From positions 110,338-174,337 of the forward strand of contig CAUSEC010000006.1 of assembly GCA_963530515.1 (NCBI GenBank): a stretch of 64,000 nucleotides of DNA. Direction: 5' to 3'. The notes below the pieces were generated by a model that saw only the letters and a program-made list of their open reading frames with translations, did not search any database and had not been told where the DNA came from. The position numbers were made by a program, and so were the translations under genes. The DNA comes from CBFFRJ01 sp963530515. GTDB lineage: Bacteria > Pseudomonadota > Gammaproteobacteria > Enterobacterales > Enterobacteriaceae. The stretch's first letter is position 1, and each line of letters opens with the position of its first letter. Positions 18,513 to 26,827 of the stretch are shown here, piece after piece.

Positions 18513-18875
18513 ATGAAAAAGATAGGCGTTGCTGGCTTACAGCGTGAACTGATTAAGAAAACCATCGAAAACACGGCACCTGGCTGCTTCGAGGTGTTTA
18601 TCTATAACGACATGGAGGCGGCGATGAAGATGAAATCCGGGCAACTGGATTACTACATCGGAGCCTGTAACACCGGCGCAGGCGCAGCCCTTTCTATTGC
18701 CATCGCGGTGATTGGTTTTAACAAAAGCTGCACCATCGCCAAACCGGGCATCAAGGCCAAAGAAGAGCAGATAGCGAAAGTCCTCGCAGAAGGCAAAGTG
18801 GCCTTTGGCCTTTCTGTTGAGCACGTGGAGCATGCAATTCCATTGTTAATTAACCAGTTAAAAGCCCAGGCGTGA
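18513..18875 (+). CDS. yhfU: YhfU, small conserved protein (DUF2620)
   Basis: 120 residues from ATG 18513 (AAGGA at 18501-18505). The upstream part of the longer frame overlaps php and is unlikely to be translated. The protein is soluble, with MKKIGVAGLQREL like a Rossmann or EIIB-type first strand and a glycine-rich IGACNTGAGAALSIA containing a conserved cysteine. Size, the cysteine and pairing with membrane protein YhfT recall a PTS EIIB subunit, but this is only analogy. Its stop overlaps the yhfT start region. Confidence 0.8.
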   Translation: MKKIGVAGLQRELIKKTIENTAPGCFEVFIYNDMEAAMKMKSGQLDYYIGACNTGAGAALSIAIAVIGFNKSCTIAKPGIKAKEEQIAKVLAEGKVAFGLSVEHVEHAIPLLINQLKAQA

Positions 18876-18877
18876 TT

Positions 18878-20182
18878 ATGGATCTCTACATTCAAATCAT
18901 TGTAGTGGCCTGTCTGACGGGGATGACCTCCCTGCTGGCACACCGCTCGGCGGCTGTCTTTCATGATGGTATCCGCCCTATTCTGCCGCAGCTCATTGAA
19001 GGCTACATGAAACGCCGGGAGGCAGGGAGTATTGCCTTTGGCTTGAGCATCGGTTTTGTCGCCTCGGTGGGTATTTCGTTTACCCTGAAAACCGGATTAC
19101 TCAACGCCTGGCTGTTGTTCTTACCTACGGACATTCTGGGCGTGCTGGCGGTTAACAGCATGATGGCGTTTGGCCTTGGCGCAGTGTGGGGTATTTTAAT
19201 CCTCACCTGCCTGTTGCCGGTGAATCACCTGCTGACCGCACTGCCTGTCGATGTGCTGGGATCGCTTGGCGAACTGAGTTCTCCGGTGGTTTCTGCGTTT
19301 GCGCTTTTTCCGCTGGTGGCGATTTTCTACCAGTTCGGCTGGAAGCACAGCCTGATTGCCGCCGTGGTGGTTCTGCTGGCGCGCGTCATCGTTGTGCGTT
19401 TCTTCCCGCATCTGAACCCTGAATCTATCGAGATCTTTGTCGGGATGATCATGCTGCTGGCGATCGCTATCACGCACGATCATCTTCATCGGGGGGAATC
19501 CGATCATGATGCCAGCGGGCTTTCCGTGTTTGAGGAGCGAACCTCCCGCATCATTAAAAACTTGCCGCTGATTGCGATTGTCGGTGCGTTGATTGCTGCC
19601 GTGGCCAGTATGAAGATTTTTGCCGGCAGTGAAGTTTCCATCTTTACGCTGGAAAAAGCGTACTCCGCGGGCATTTCCCCGCAGGAATCTCAAACGTTAA
19701 TCAATCAGGCCGCGCTGGCGGAGTTTATGCGAGGCCTCGGTTTTGTACCGATGATTGCCACCACGGCGCTGGCAACCGGGGTGTACGCCGTCGCCGGTTT
19801 TACGTTCGTGTATTCGGTGGGCTACCTGGCACCCAACCCGTTTGTGGCGGCCCTGTTGGGTGCCATCGTAATTTCGGTCGAGGTGCTGTTACTGCGCTCT
19901 ATCGGCAAATGGCTTGGGCGTTATCCGTCCGTCAGAAACGCGTCGGATAACATACGTAACGCCATGAACATGCTGATGGAAATGGCGCTGCTGATTGGTT
20001 CCATTTTCGCAGCCATCAAAATGGCAGGTTATACCGGATTTTCCATCGCCACTGCGCTGTATTTCCTCAACGAAGCCTTAGGACGTCCGGTGCAGAAAAT
20101 GGCGGCACCGGTTGTCGCCGTCATGATTACCGGCGTGGTGCTGAATATTCTCTACTGGTGTGGCCTGTTTGTCCTTCCCTGA
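18878..20182 (+). CDS. yhfT: YhfT, predicted multi-span transporter
   Basis: Very hydrophobic 434-residue inner-membrane protein with about ten to twelve predicted helices (for example LTGMTSLLAHRSAAVFHDG, FVASVGISFTLKTGLLNAWL, YTGFSIATALYFLNEALG). I used ATG 18878; a GTG at 18872 would add two residues and overlap the yhfU stop. Length matches E. coli YhfT. It is presumably the permease of the yhf pathway. It has some PTS EIIC-like character, but no motif proves the mechanism. Confidence 0.85.
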   Translation: MDLYIQIIVVACLTGMTSLLAHRSAAVFHDGIRPILPQLIEGYMKRREAGSIAFGLSIGFVASVGISFTLKTGLLNAWLLFLPTDILGVLAVNSMMAFGLGAVWGILILTCLLPVNHLLTALPVDVLGSLGELSSPVVSAFALFPLVAIFYQFGWKHSLIAAVVVLLARVIVVRFFPHLNPESIEIFVGMIMLLAIAITHDHLHRGESDHDASGLSVFEERTSRIIKNLPLIAIVGALIAAVASMKIFAGSEVSIFTLEKAYSAGISPQESQTLINQAALAEFMRGLGFVPMIATTALATGVYAVAGFTFVYSVGYLAPNPFVAALLGAIVISVEVLLLRSIGKWLGRYPSVRNASDNIRNAMNMLMEMALLIGSIFAAIKMAGYTGFSIATALYFLNEALGRPVQKMAAPVVAVMITGVVLNILYWCGLFVLP

Positions 20183-20197
20183 GCCTGAGGCATAAGT

Positions 20198-21283
20198 ATG
20201 AAAACCTATCCGCTGAACAGCCTGACGCTTGATGAGGCGCAACAAAAGCAGTTTGCCATTGTGGATGCGATTTGCCGTCATTTCCCCGGCGCGTCCTTTC
20301 TGGCCGGGGGTGATTTGGGGATAACGCCTGCGTTGAAACAGCCTCATGCAACACACCGTGTCGAGTCTGTTCTGGCGGATATTTTTCAGGCCGAAGCCGC
20401 GGTACTTGTTCAGGGGGCAGGGACGGGCGCGATACGGGCAGGCCTGGCGGCGCTGCTTCAGCCTGGTTCAATGTTAATGGTGCATGATGCGCCCGTTTAC
20501 CCCACTACGCAGGTCGTGGTGGAGCAAATGGGCATCCCACTCGTTAAGGTGGATTACAACGACCTGGCGGCTCTTCGCAGAGCGATTACGCATCATCAAC
20601 CTTCGGCGGCGTTGATACAGCATACGCGGCAGTGTCCGTCCGACCATTATGCGCTGGCCGATGTTGTGGAAGCCTTCACCGCCAACGGAATTCCCACACT
20701 GACGGACGATAACTACGCGGTAATGAAGGTTCCCCGGATTGGCTGTGAACACGGGGCCACCCTCTCGACCTTCTCCTGCTTTAAGCTCTTTGGGCCAGAA
20801 GGCGTGGGGGCAGTGGTCGGTAGCCGCTCGGCGGTAGCGGCCATCAAAAAGACGCTCTATTCCGGGGGCAGCCAGATTCAGGGAACGCAAGCGCTGGAGG
20901 TGCTTCGGGGGCTGGCGTTTGCCCCCGTCATGCATGCCGTGCAGGCAGGCGTAACCGAGCGGCTGTTCTCGCTGCTTAACGCAGGCGTCCTGCCGCAGGT
21001 GAAGCAGGCCGTTATTGCCAATGCGCAGTCGAAAGTCCTGCTGGTGGAGTTTCATCGGCCTATTGCCAGCCAGGTGCTGGCGAATGCTGAACAGCGAGGC
21101 GCGCTTCCCTATCCGGTAGGTGCCGAATCCCGTTATGAGATCCCACCGCTTTTCTACCGCCTGTCGGGAACCTTTCGCGAGGCTAACCCCGAAATGGAAA
21201 ACTCTGTCATACGCATTAATCCAAACCGTAGCGGGGTAGAGACGGTAATGCGCATTTTGCGGGAAAGCTGCGAGGGATTATAA
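20198..21283 (+). CDS. yhfS: YhfS, PLP-dependent aminotransferase/lyase-like enzyme
   Basis: 361-residue fold-type I PLP protein. Visible features are the cofactor-binding GAGTGAIRAGLAAL, the aspartate in LTDDNYAVMKV and the Schiff-base lysine in STFSCFKLFGPEGVGAVVG. Fold-type I enzymes of this class include aminotransferases, beta-eliminating lyases and selenocysteine synthase-like proteins; the reaction here is unknown. Last gene of the operon, closed by a strong hairpin. It fits a pathway acting on an amino-acid-like compound together with YhfX. Confidence 0.85.
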   Translation: MKTYPLNSLTLDEAQQKQFAIVDAICRHFPGASFLAGGDLGITPALKQPHATHRVESVLADIFQAEAAVLVQGAGTGAIRAGLAALLQPGSMLMVHDAPVYPTTQVVVEQMGIPLVKVDYNDLAALRRAITHHQPSAALIQHTRQCPSDHYALADVVEAFTANGIPTLTDDNYAVMKVPRIGCEHGATLSTFSCFKLFGPEGVGAVVGSRSAVAAIKKTLYSGGSQIQGTQALEVLRGLAFAPVMHAVQAGVTERLFSLLNAGVLPQVKQAVIANAQSKVLLVEFHRPIASQVLANAEQRGALPYPVGAESRYEIPPLFYRLSGTFREANPEMENSVIRINPNRSGVETVMRILRESCEGL

Positions 21284-21290
21284 ACGGCAA

Positions 21291-21319
21291 TAAAAAAGGA
21301 CTGAATTTCAGTCCTTTTT
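21291..21319. terminator. Bidirectional terminator yhfS/cysG
   Basis: Symmetric hairpin built on GGACTGAA/TTCAGTCC, flanked by a run of A on the left and T on the right. It can terminate the yhf operon (plus) and the nirBDC-cysG operon (minus), which converge here. Confidence 0.88.
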
Positions 21320-21335
21320 CACATCGGTCACATTG

Positions 21336-22700
21336 TCAGAACCACTTCAGCTTGTCGCGCAGGCCCACCACGCGGCCAACGATAATCAGCGCCGGGCTTT
21401 CCACCTGCTGCGCCAGTTCGCCAAGCTGTGTTAATTCACCGCTCACCACGCGCTGGTTCACCGAGGTGCCGTTTTCGACCAGCGCCACCGGCATATCCGT
21501 CTGCATGCCGTGCTCAATCAGTTTTTGCTGGATGGTGGCTGCCTGATTCAGGCCCATATAGAAGACCAGCGTCTGTTTCTCTGCGGCCAGATTCGCCCAG
21601 TCCAGCTCACCGCCAGTTTTCAAATGGCCCGTCACCAGTCGCACGCTTTGCGCGTAATCGCGGTGAGTAAGCGGAATGCCTGAGTAGGCAGAACAGCCTG
21701 ATGCGGCGGTAATGCCCGGCACCACTGAGAACGGGATACCCGCGTGGCATAAGGTTTCCAGCTCTTCACCGCCACGCCCGAAGATAAACGGATCGCCGCC
21801 TTTAAGGCGCACCACGCGTTTGCCCTGTTGCGCTTCACGCAGCAGGATCTGGTTAATCTCTTCCTGCGGCACGCAGTGATATCCGGCACGCTTGCCGACA
21901 AACACGCGGTCGGCATCGCGGCGTACCAGGTTCATGATGTCATCCGAGACCAGGCGGTCATAGACCACCACATCGGCCTGCTGAATTTGTTGCAAGCCTT
22001 TCAGGGTCAGCAGGCCTGGATCGCCGGGCCCTGCGCCGACCAGCACCACTTCACCACGATGGTCCAGCGGCTCAGCAATCAACTGCTCGGTGATCACCTC
22101 GACGGCAGCGCTGTCCTGGTTGGCCAACGACTGGGCCAGGCGGTCATTCACAAACAGTTTTTCCCAGAAACGGCGGCGCTCGGCAACGCTGGCAAAGTGA
22201 TCTTTGACCCGGCGGCGCAGTTTACCGGCATAGCTGGCGACGTGCCCGAGATGCTGGGGAAGTATCGATTCGAGCTTTTCGCGCAGCAGGCGGGCCAGTA
22301 CCGGAGAGGTACCGCCAGAAGAGACCGCCACCATCAGCGGCGAGCGGTCGATAATTGAAGGCATGATGAAACTGGCCTGTTTCGGCGCGTCCACCACGTT
22401 ACAGAAAATACGACGGGACTCTGCCGCATCGCTGACGTGCTGGTTAACCGCTTCATCATCCGTCGCGGCAATTACCAGCCAGCAAGGGTCGAGCAGGCGT
22501 TCATCGAAATCGCCTTCCACCAGCGTCAGCATGCCTTCGTTCGCCCAGACATGAAACTGAGGAACGAAGGCAAGCGAGTTCACGGTAAGTCGTGCACCAG
22601 CATCCATCAAAAGTCGGGCTTTACGTTCTGCGACATCACCACCGCCGACCAACAGGCAGTCGCGTTCGCGTAGTTGACAAAAAATGGGTAAGTGGTCCAC
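21336..22700 (-). CDS. cysG: Siroheme synthase CysG (multifunctional)
   Basis: Makes siroheme for nitrite and sulfite reductases. The 454-residue fusion has an N-terminal precorrin-2 dehydrogenase/ferrochelatase module (1 to ~205; NAD-binding LVGGGDVAERKARLL, and AVSSGGTSPVLARLLREKL with the serine phosphorylated in Salmonella CysG) and a C-terminal uroporphyrinogen-III methyltransferase module (from ~215; VLVGAGPGDPGLLT, RLKGGDPFIFGRGGEE). Last gene of the nir operon, supplying the cofactor of NirB. Confidence 0.97.
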   Translation of the reverse strand: MDHLPIFCQLRERDCLLVGGGDVAERKARLLMDAGARLTVNSLAFVPQFHVWANEGMLTLVEGDFDERLLDPCWLVIAATDDEAVNQHVSDAAESRRIFCNVVDAPKQASFIMPSIIDRSPLMVAVSSGGTSPVLARLLREKLESILPQHLGHVASYAGKLRRRVKDHFASVAERRRFWEKLFVNDRLAQSLANQDSAAVEVITEQLIAEPLDHRGEVVLVGAGPGDPGLLTLKGLQQIQQADVVVYDRLVSDDIMNLVRRDADRVFVGKRAGYHCVPQEEINQILLREAQQGKRVVRLKGGDPFIFGRGGEELETLCHAGIPFSVVPGITAASGCSAYSGIPLTHRDYAQSVRLVTGHLKTGGELDWANLAAEKQTLVFYMGLNQAATIQQKLIEHGMQTDMPVALVENGTSVNQRVVSGELTQLGELAQQVESPALIIVGRVVGLRDKLKWF

Positions 22701-22724
22701 GACATCACCTCAAATACACGTCAT

Positions 22725-22832
22725 TCTTCGCGCCGCAGGTTCGTTGGCTGCCTCGCTCACCCCAGTCACTGACTCCAGTAAGCTCCTGGGGATTCGCTGC
22801 GTTGCCGCCTGCCTGCAACACGAATTATTCGT
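22725..22832. repeat. Long imperfect fold-back element upstream of cysG
   Basis: About 105 bases form an imperfect palindrome with arms near 50 bases. Reading inward from each end gives TTCG, GCAGG, CCCAG and ACT blocks at matching positions around a centre near 22778. It fills most of the nirC-cysG gap. It resembles the short, non-coding, hairpin-forming dispersed repeats of enterobacterial intergenic regions. Transcribed as RNA it would fold strongly just ahead of the cysG start. Confidence 0.65.
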
Positions 22833-22839
22833 GTCTTTA

Positions 22840-23649
22840 TTAGTTGGTTGTAATTGGTTGGCTCTTCGCTGTCTTCTCAACTGACGGACGCTCGGCTTTC
22901 GGCGTAGCATACCAGTAACCCAGACCCATAAACACGGCGCCGGAGAAAGTATTGCCGAGGGTGACCCACAACAGGTTATGGCCAATGCCAGACAGGGTAT
23001 ACGCCTCGCTGTGGTGACCAAACCAGGAGAGGGCGAACAGGGTCATGTTGGCAACGGAGTGCTCGTAGCCAGACGCGATAAACGCCAGCAGACACCACCA
23101 GATAGCGAGGAATTTGGCGGCACCTTCGGTACGAATTGCCATCCAGATTGCCAGGCACACCAACCAGTTACACAACGCCCCTTTGAAGAACAGCACGCCT
23201 GCCGGTGCGGTCGTTTTGGCCAGCGCGACGGTATGAACCAGGCTGGTATCCAGCGGCAGCAGGCTACCACCGCCCCAGTTGTAGAGCAGGGCAACCAGCA
23301 CGGAGCCTAACAGGTTACCCAGCCAGGTTTGCGGCAGAATCGCCCACATCTGGCCCTGGCTGATGGTGCCTGCTTTCACGCCGAGCGTCAGGAACATGGT
23401 GTGACCGGTGAACAGCTCAGAACCGGCAATGATCACCAGTGTTAAGGCAATACCAAAGGTCGCTCCCATCACCAGCGGACGAACAGACGGGTCGAGTAGA
23501 TTACCGAGGGTGAAAATCAAAATAATCGCCAGCCCAACATAGGCCCCAGCCATCGCAGAGCTTATCCAGAAAGAGAGCGGATTATTGGCCGAGAGTCGTG
23601 CAATGCGCGCAGCGTTAGCCGCACACTTATTAATAGTGTCTGTAAACAT
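22840..23649 (-). CDS. nirC: Nitrite transporter NirC
   Basis: 269-residue inner-membrane channel of the formate/nitrite transporter family, moving nitrite (and probably protons) to feed NirBD. Six membrane helices are expected. Family motifs include the GSELFTGHTMFLTLGVKAG and NWLVCLAIWMA segments and the TFSGAVFMGLGYWYA C-terminal helix. It is separated from nirD by a terminator-like hairpin and followed by a fold-back element before cysG. Confidence 0.95.
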   Translation of the reverse strand: MFTDTINKCAANAARIARLSANNPLSFWISSAMAGAYVGLAIILIFTLGNLLDPSVRPLVMGATFGIALTLVIIAGSELFTGHTMFLTLGVKAGTISQGQMWAILPQTWLGNLLGSVLVALLYNWGGGSLLPLDTSLVHTVALAKTTAPAGVLFFKGALCNWLVCLAIWMAIRTEGAAKFLAIWWCLLAFIASGYEHSVANMTLFALSWFGHHSEAYTLSGIGHNLLWVTLGNTFSGAVFMGLGYWYATPKAERPSVEKTAKSQPITTN

Positions 23650-23685
23650 AGTGTTGATTATCCAAAGTTAAAAAAGAAAAAGGTT

Positions 23686-23714
23686 TAAAAAGTGGGGGCG
23701 TTGCACCCCCACTG
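23686..23714 (-). terminator. Terminator-like hairpin between nirD and nirC
   Basis: Read on the minus strand, AGTGGGGG and CCCCCACT form an eight-base stem with a short loop, followed at once by TTTTT. It lies directly after the nirD stop, inside the operon, so it probably causes partial termination and lowers nirC and cysG expression relative to nirBD. It could also protect the nirBD message 3' end. Confidence 0.75.
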
Positions 23715-23718
23715 AACA

Positions 23719-24045
23719 TCACGCTTTAAGTTGTACTTCACCGTCTTTTACGCGGGCGTCGAAATGGGCCACGGAGCGACTTTCGTCTTCCATGCACAGT
23801 CCGTCACGTAAACGGAAACGCTGTTTTTTCAGCGGGCTGGCAACCCACAGGTCACCGTTGTGCTCGCCAATCAGGCCACGGGAAAGAACGCTGGCCTGGA
23901 AGAACGGGTCGATATTGCTGATGGCATACACCTGGTCGTCGTGACGCGGGCGGAAGATAGCCACTTGCTTGTCATTGAGCAGCGCACAGACGCCTGTTGC
24001 CGGGACGATATCGTCGATTTTGCAGATAGTGTTCCACTGGCTCAT
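23719..24045 (-). CDS. nirD: Nitrite reductase (NADH) small subunit
   Basis: 108-residue Rieske-fold partner of NirB in the cytosolic NADH-dependent nitrite reductase. The protein has the beta-rich Rieske-like layout, but the usual CxH...CxxH iron-sulfur ligands are not evident, as in other enteric NirD proteins. It overlaps the end of nirB by four bases, implying coupled translation at equal stoichiometry. Confidence 0.95.
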   Translation of the reverse strand: MSQWNTICKIDDIVPATGVCALLNDKQVAIFRPRHDDQVYAISNIDPFFQASVLSRGLIGEHNGDLWVASPLKKQRFRLRDGLCMEDESRSVAHFDARVKDGEVQLKA

Positions 24046-26585
24046 ACGGTTTCCTCCACTAACATAACCGGAATACGTTCATACGGTGTGGCCGGGCGGT
24101 GCTGCTCACGCTCTGGCACCACCTGTATCGCCGGGTCGCGTTTGTCGCTGTTGATAAAGTGTTTGAAGCGAACCTGCGCCTGCGGGTTGTTCACGGTCTC
24201 CGTCCATTCACAAATCACGGCGTCGCGAAGGCGGGCCATTTCGGCTTCAAGCTGATCGTTAAGGCCCAGTTTGTTATCGATGATGACGCTCTTCAGGTAG
24301 TCGATGCCGCCTTCCATGTTGTCTAACCATGGCGCGGTACGGGTCAGTTTGTCCGCCGTACGGATGTAGAACATCATGAAACGGTCAAGGTAGTTGAGCA
24401 GGGTTTCACGGTCGATGTCCGCCGCCAGCAGATCCGCATGACGCGGTTTCATCCCGCCGTTACCGCACACGTACAGGTTCCAGCCTTTTTCTGTCGCGAT
24501 AATACCGACGTCTTTACCCTGGGCTTCCGCACACTCACGGGTACAACCAGACACACCGAACTTCATTTTGTGTGGGGTGCGGATACCTTTGTAGCGGTTT
24601 TCCAGCTCAACGCCGAAGCCCACGCTGTCGCCCACGCCGTAGCGGCACCAGGTGCTGCCGACACAGGTTTTCGCCATACGTAATGCTTTGGCATACGCGT
24701 GACCGGTTTCGAAACCGGCTTCCACCAGCTGGCGCCAGATTTCCGGCAGGTCGTCTTTTTGCGCGCCGAACAGGCCGATACGCTGAGAACCGGTGATTTT
24801 GGTGTAGAGGTTAAATTCGCGGGCGATACGGCCCACTTCCATCAGCCCTTCCGGGGTGATTTCGCCACCGGCAGAACGTGGGATGACAGAGTAGGTGCCG
24901 TCTTTCTGGATGTTCGCCAGGAAGTTGTCGTTGGTGTCCTGCAGCGGCGTGTTCTGCGGTTTCAGAACGTACTCGTTCCAGCAGGACGCCAGCAGCGAAC
25001 CGACGGTCGGTTTACAGACTTCGCAGCCGTAGCCCTTGCCGTATTTTTCCAGCAGCTCGTCAAAGGATTTAATGCCTTCCACGCGAATCAGGTGGTACAG
25101 CTCCTGACGGGAGTAAGCGAAGTGTTCGCACAGGTTGTTGGTGACTTCGATGCCCTGTTTGGCCAGCTCGGCGTTCAGCACCTGGGTCACCAGCGGAATA
25201 CAGCCGCCGCAGCCGGTACCGGCTTTGGTTTCCGCTTTCAGTGCTGCAACGGTGTGGCAGCCTTTGTTGATAGCGGCGACCAGCATGCCCTTAGTGACGT
25301 CGAAGCAGGAGCAGATTTGTGCGCTGTCCGGCAGTTTGTCGACGCCGATGGAGGGTTTGCCGCTGCCCGCATGGGACGGCAGGATCAGCGCGTCCGGGTT
25401 TTCCGGCAGTTCGATGGCATTCAGCACCAGTTGCAGCAGGTTGCCGAAGTCGCTGGTGTCACCCACCAGCACGGCACCGAGCAGGGTTTTGTTATCCGGG
25501 CTGACAATCAGGCGTTTGTAGACCTCTTTGCTTTCGTCGAGATAAACGTAGCTGCGCGCACCCGGCGTACGACCGTGCGCATCACCAATGCCGCCCACGT
25601 CCACGCCCAGCAGTTTCAGCTTGGCGCTCATGTCAGCTCCGGCAAAGGCGTTATCGTTGCCGAGGATATGATCCACGGCGACCTGCGCCATTTTGTAGCC
25701 AGGAGCCACCAGACCGTACACGTGGTTATCCCAGCTGGCGCATTCGCCAATGGCGTAGATATCCGGGTCAGAGGTCTGGCAGGTATCGTTAATTTTGATG
25801 CCGCCACGTTGCGCCACGTCCAGACCACACTGGGTCGCCAGTTTGTCGCGTGGGCGAATACCGGTAGAGAAGACGATAAAGTCGATTTCCAGATCGGAGC
25901 CGTCGGCAAAGCGCATGGTTTTACGCGCGGTAGAGCCTTCCTGAACGATCTCTTTGGTATTTTTGCTGGTGTGCACGCGCACGCCCATGCTTTCGATCTT
26001 ACGCTTAAGCTGTTCGCCACCCATCTGATCGAGCTGTTCGGCCATCAGCATCGGGGCGAATTCGATAACGTGGGTTTCGACGCCTAAGTTTTTCAGTGCG
26101 CCAGCCGCCTCCAGGCCGAGCAGACCACCGCCGACCACGGCACCGCGTTTGCTGCGACGGGCGCAGGATTCGATGGCGTTCAGATCTTCGATGGTACGAT
26201 AAACAAAGCAGTCCTGCGTTTCTGAGCCTTTGATCGGCGGGATCCACGGATAAGAACCGGTCGCCATGATCAGTTTGTCGTAATAGACGGTGCGGCCCGC
26301 GCTGGAGTGAATCACTTTCTCCTGGCGGTTGATGGTAATGGCACGTTCGCCTACCAGTACGTTAACGCCGTGCTTCTCATAAAAACCTTCACGTACCAGC
26401 GACAGCTCTTCAGCGGTATGGTGCGAGAAATAAGAAGACAGGTGAACGCGATCGTAGGCTTTACGGGGTTCTTCACAAAAAACGGTAATGTCGAACTGAC
26501 TGGCGTCGGCTTTGTCGAGAAGATCCTCAACGAAACGGTGGCCGACCATGCCGTTACCGATAATAGCGAGTTTGAGTTTGCTCAT
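24042..26585 (-). CDS. nirB: Nitrite reductase (NADH) large subunit
   Basis: 847-residue cytosolic enzyme reducing nitrite to ammonia with NADH during anaerobic growth. N-terminal FAD/NAD(P) domains come first (IGNGMVGHRF; second nucleotide site AVVGGGLLGLEAAGAL). A Bfd-like [2Fe-2S] segment has ICSCFD and GTGCGGCIP, and the C-terminal siroheme/[4Fe-4S] domain has FGVSGCTRECAEAQ and VCGNGG. First gene of nirBDC-cysG, driven by an FNR/NarL-type promoter just upstream. Confidence 0.97.
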   Translation of the reverse strand: MSKLKLAIIGNGMVGHRFVEDLLDKADASQFDITVFCEEPRKAYDRVHLSSYFSHHTAEELSLVREGFYEKHGVNVLVGERAITINRQEKVIHSSAGRTVYYDKLIMATGSYPWIPPIKGSETQDCFVYRTIEDLNAIESCARRSKRGAVVGGGLLGLEAAGALKNLGVETHVIEFAPMLMAEQLDQMGGEQLKRKIESMGVRVHTSKNTKEIVQEGSTARKTMRFADGSDLEIDFIVFSTGIRPRDKLATQCGLDVAQRGGIKINDTCQTSDPDIYAIGECASWDNHVYGLVAPGYKMAQVAVDHILGNDNAFAGADMSAKLKLLGVDVGGIGDAHGRTPGARSYVYLDESKEVYKRLIVSPDNKTLLGAVLVGDTSDFGNLLQLVLNAIELPENPDALILPSHAGSGKPSIGVDKLPDSAQICSCFDVTKGMLVAAINKGCHTVAALKAETKAGTGCGGCIPLVTQVLNAELAKQGIEVTNNLCEHFAYSRQELYHLIRVEGIKSFDELLEKYGKGYGCEVCKPTVGSLLASCWNEYVLKPQNTPLQDTNDNFLANIQKDGTYSVIPRSAGGEITPEGLMEVGRIAREFNLYTKITGSQRIGLFGAQKDDLPEIWRQLVEAGFETGHAYAKALRMAKTCVGSTWCRYGVGDSVGFGVELENRYKGIRTPHKMKFGVSGCTRECAEAQGKDVGIIATEKGWNLYVCGNGGMKPRHADLLAADIDRETLLNYLDRFMMFYIRTADKLTRTAPWLDNMEGGIDYLKSVIIDNKLGLNDQLEAEMARLRDAVICEWTETVNNPQAQVRFKHFINSDKRDPAIQVVPEREQHRPATPYERIPVMLVEETV

Positions 26586-26616
26586 TTTTGCCTCGATTTC
26601 TTTTCTATTACTGCCT

Positions 26617-26686
26617 ACCTTAACGATTCAGCAAAGGGGCTTATTGATGCAAATCAATTACACCTTCACCTACCACTTAATGAGTA
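26617..26686 (-). promoter_or_regulatory. nirB promoter with FNR and NarL/NarP sites
   Basis: A perfect FNR box TTGAT-GCAA-ATCAA lies at 26644-26657 and a 7-2-7 NarL/NarP inverted repeat TACCACT-TA-ATGAGTA at 26671-26686. With the minus-strand -10 TAAGGT (26622-26617) and a start near 26609, the dyads are centred at -41.5 and -69.5. These are the positions known for the E. coli nirB promoter. This predicts anaerobic, nitrate/nitrite-responsive expression. Confidence 0.88.
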
Positions 26687-26787
26687 GATGTTTGATTTTT
26701 CATGGTTTTTATAAGTGACGGATCTGTCAGGCTTTTCAGAAATGCGGAAATTGTGTACAAAAAAGAACGCGAATTTATGGCAATTGC

Positions 26788-26804
26788 CTGAAACAACGTT
26801 TCAG
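26788..26804. promoter_or_regulatory. Palindrome upstream of codA, possible operator
   Basis: CTGAAAC-AAC-GTTTCAG is a perfect seven-base inverted repeat ending about ten bases before the codA ribosome-binding site. It resembles operators of LacI/PurR-family repressors but has an odd three-base centre. The cognate protein is not in this window. It could also form a small hairpin in the codA leader. Confidence 0.45.
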
Positions 26805-26827
26805 TGTTAACCCCAGGGGGTAGAGGT

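Noticed and set aside
24699..26087. 462-residue open frame opposite nirB
   Set aside because: It is the antisense shadow of the conserved nirB coding sequence, with no start signal or recognisable family.
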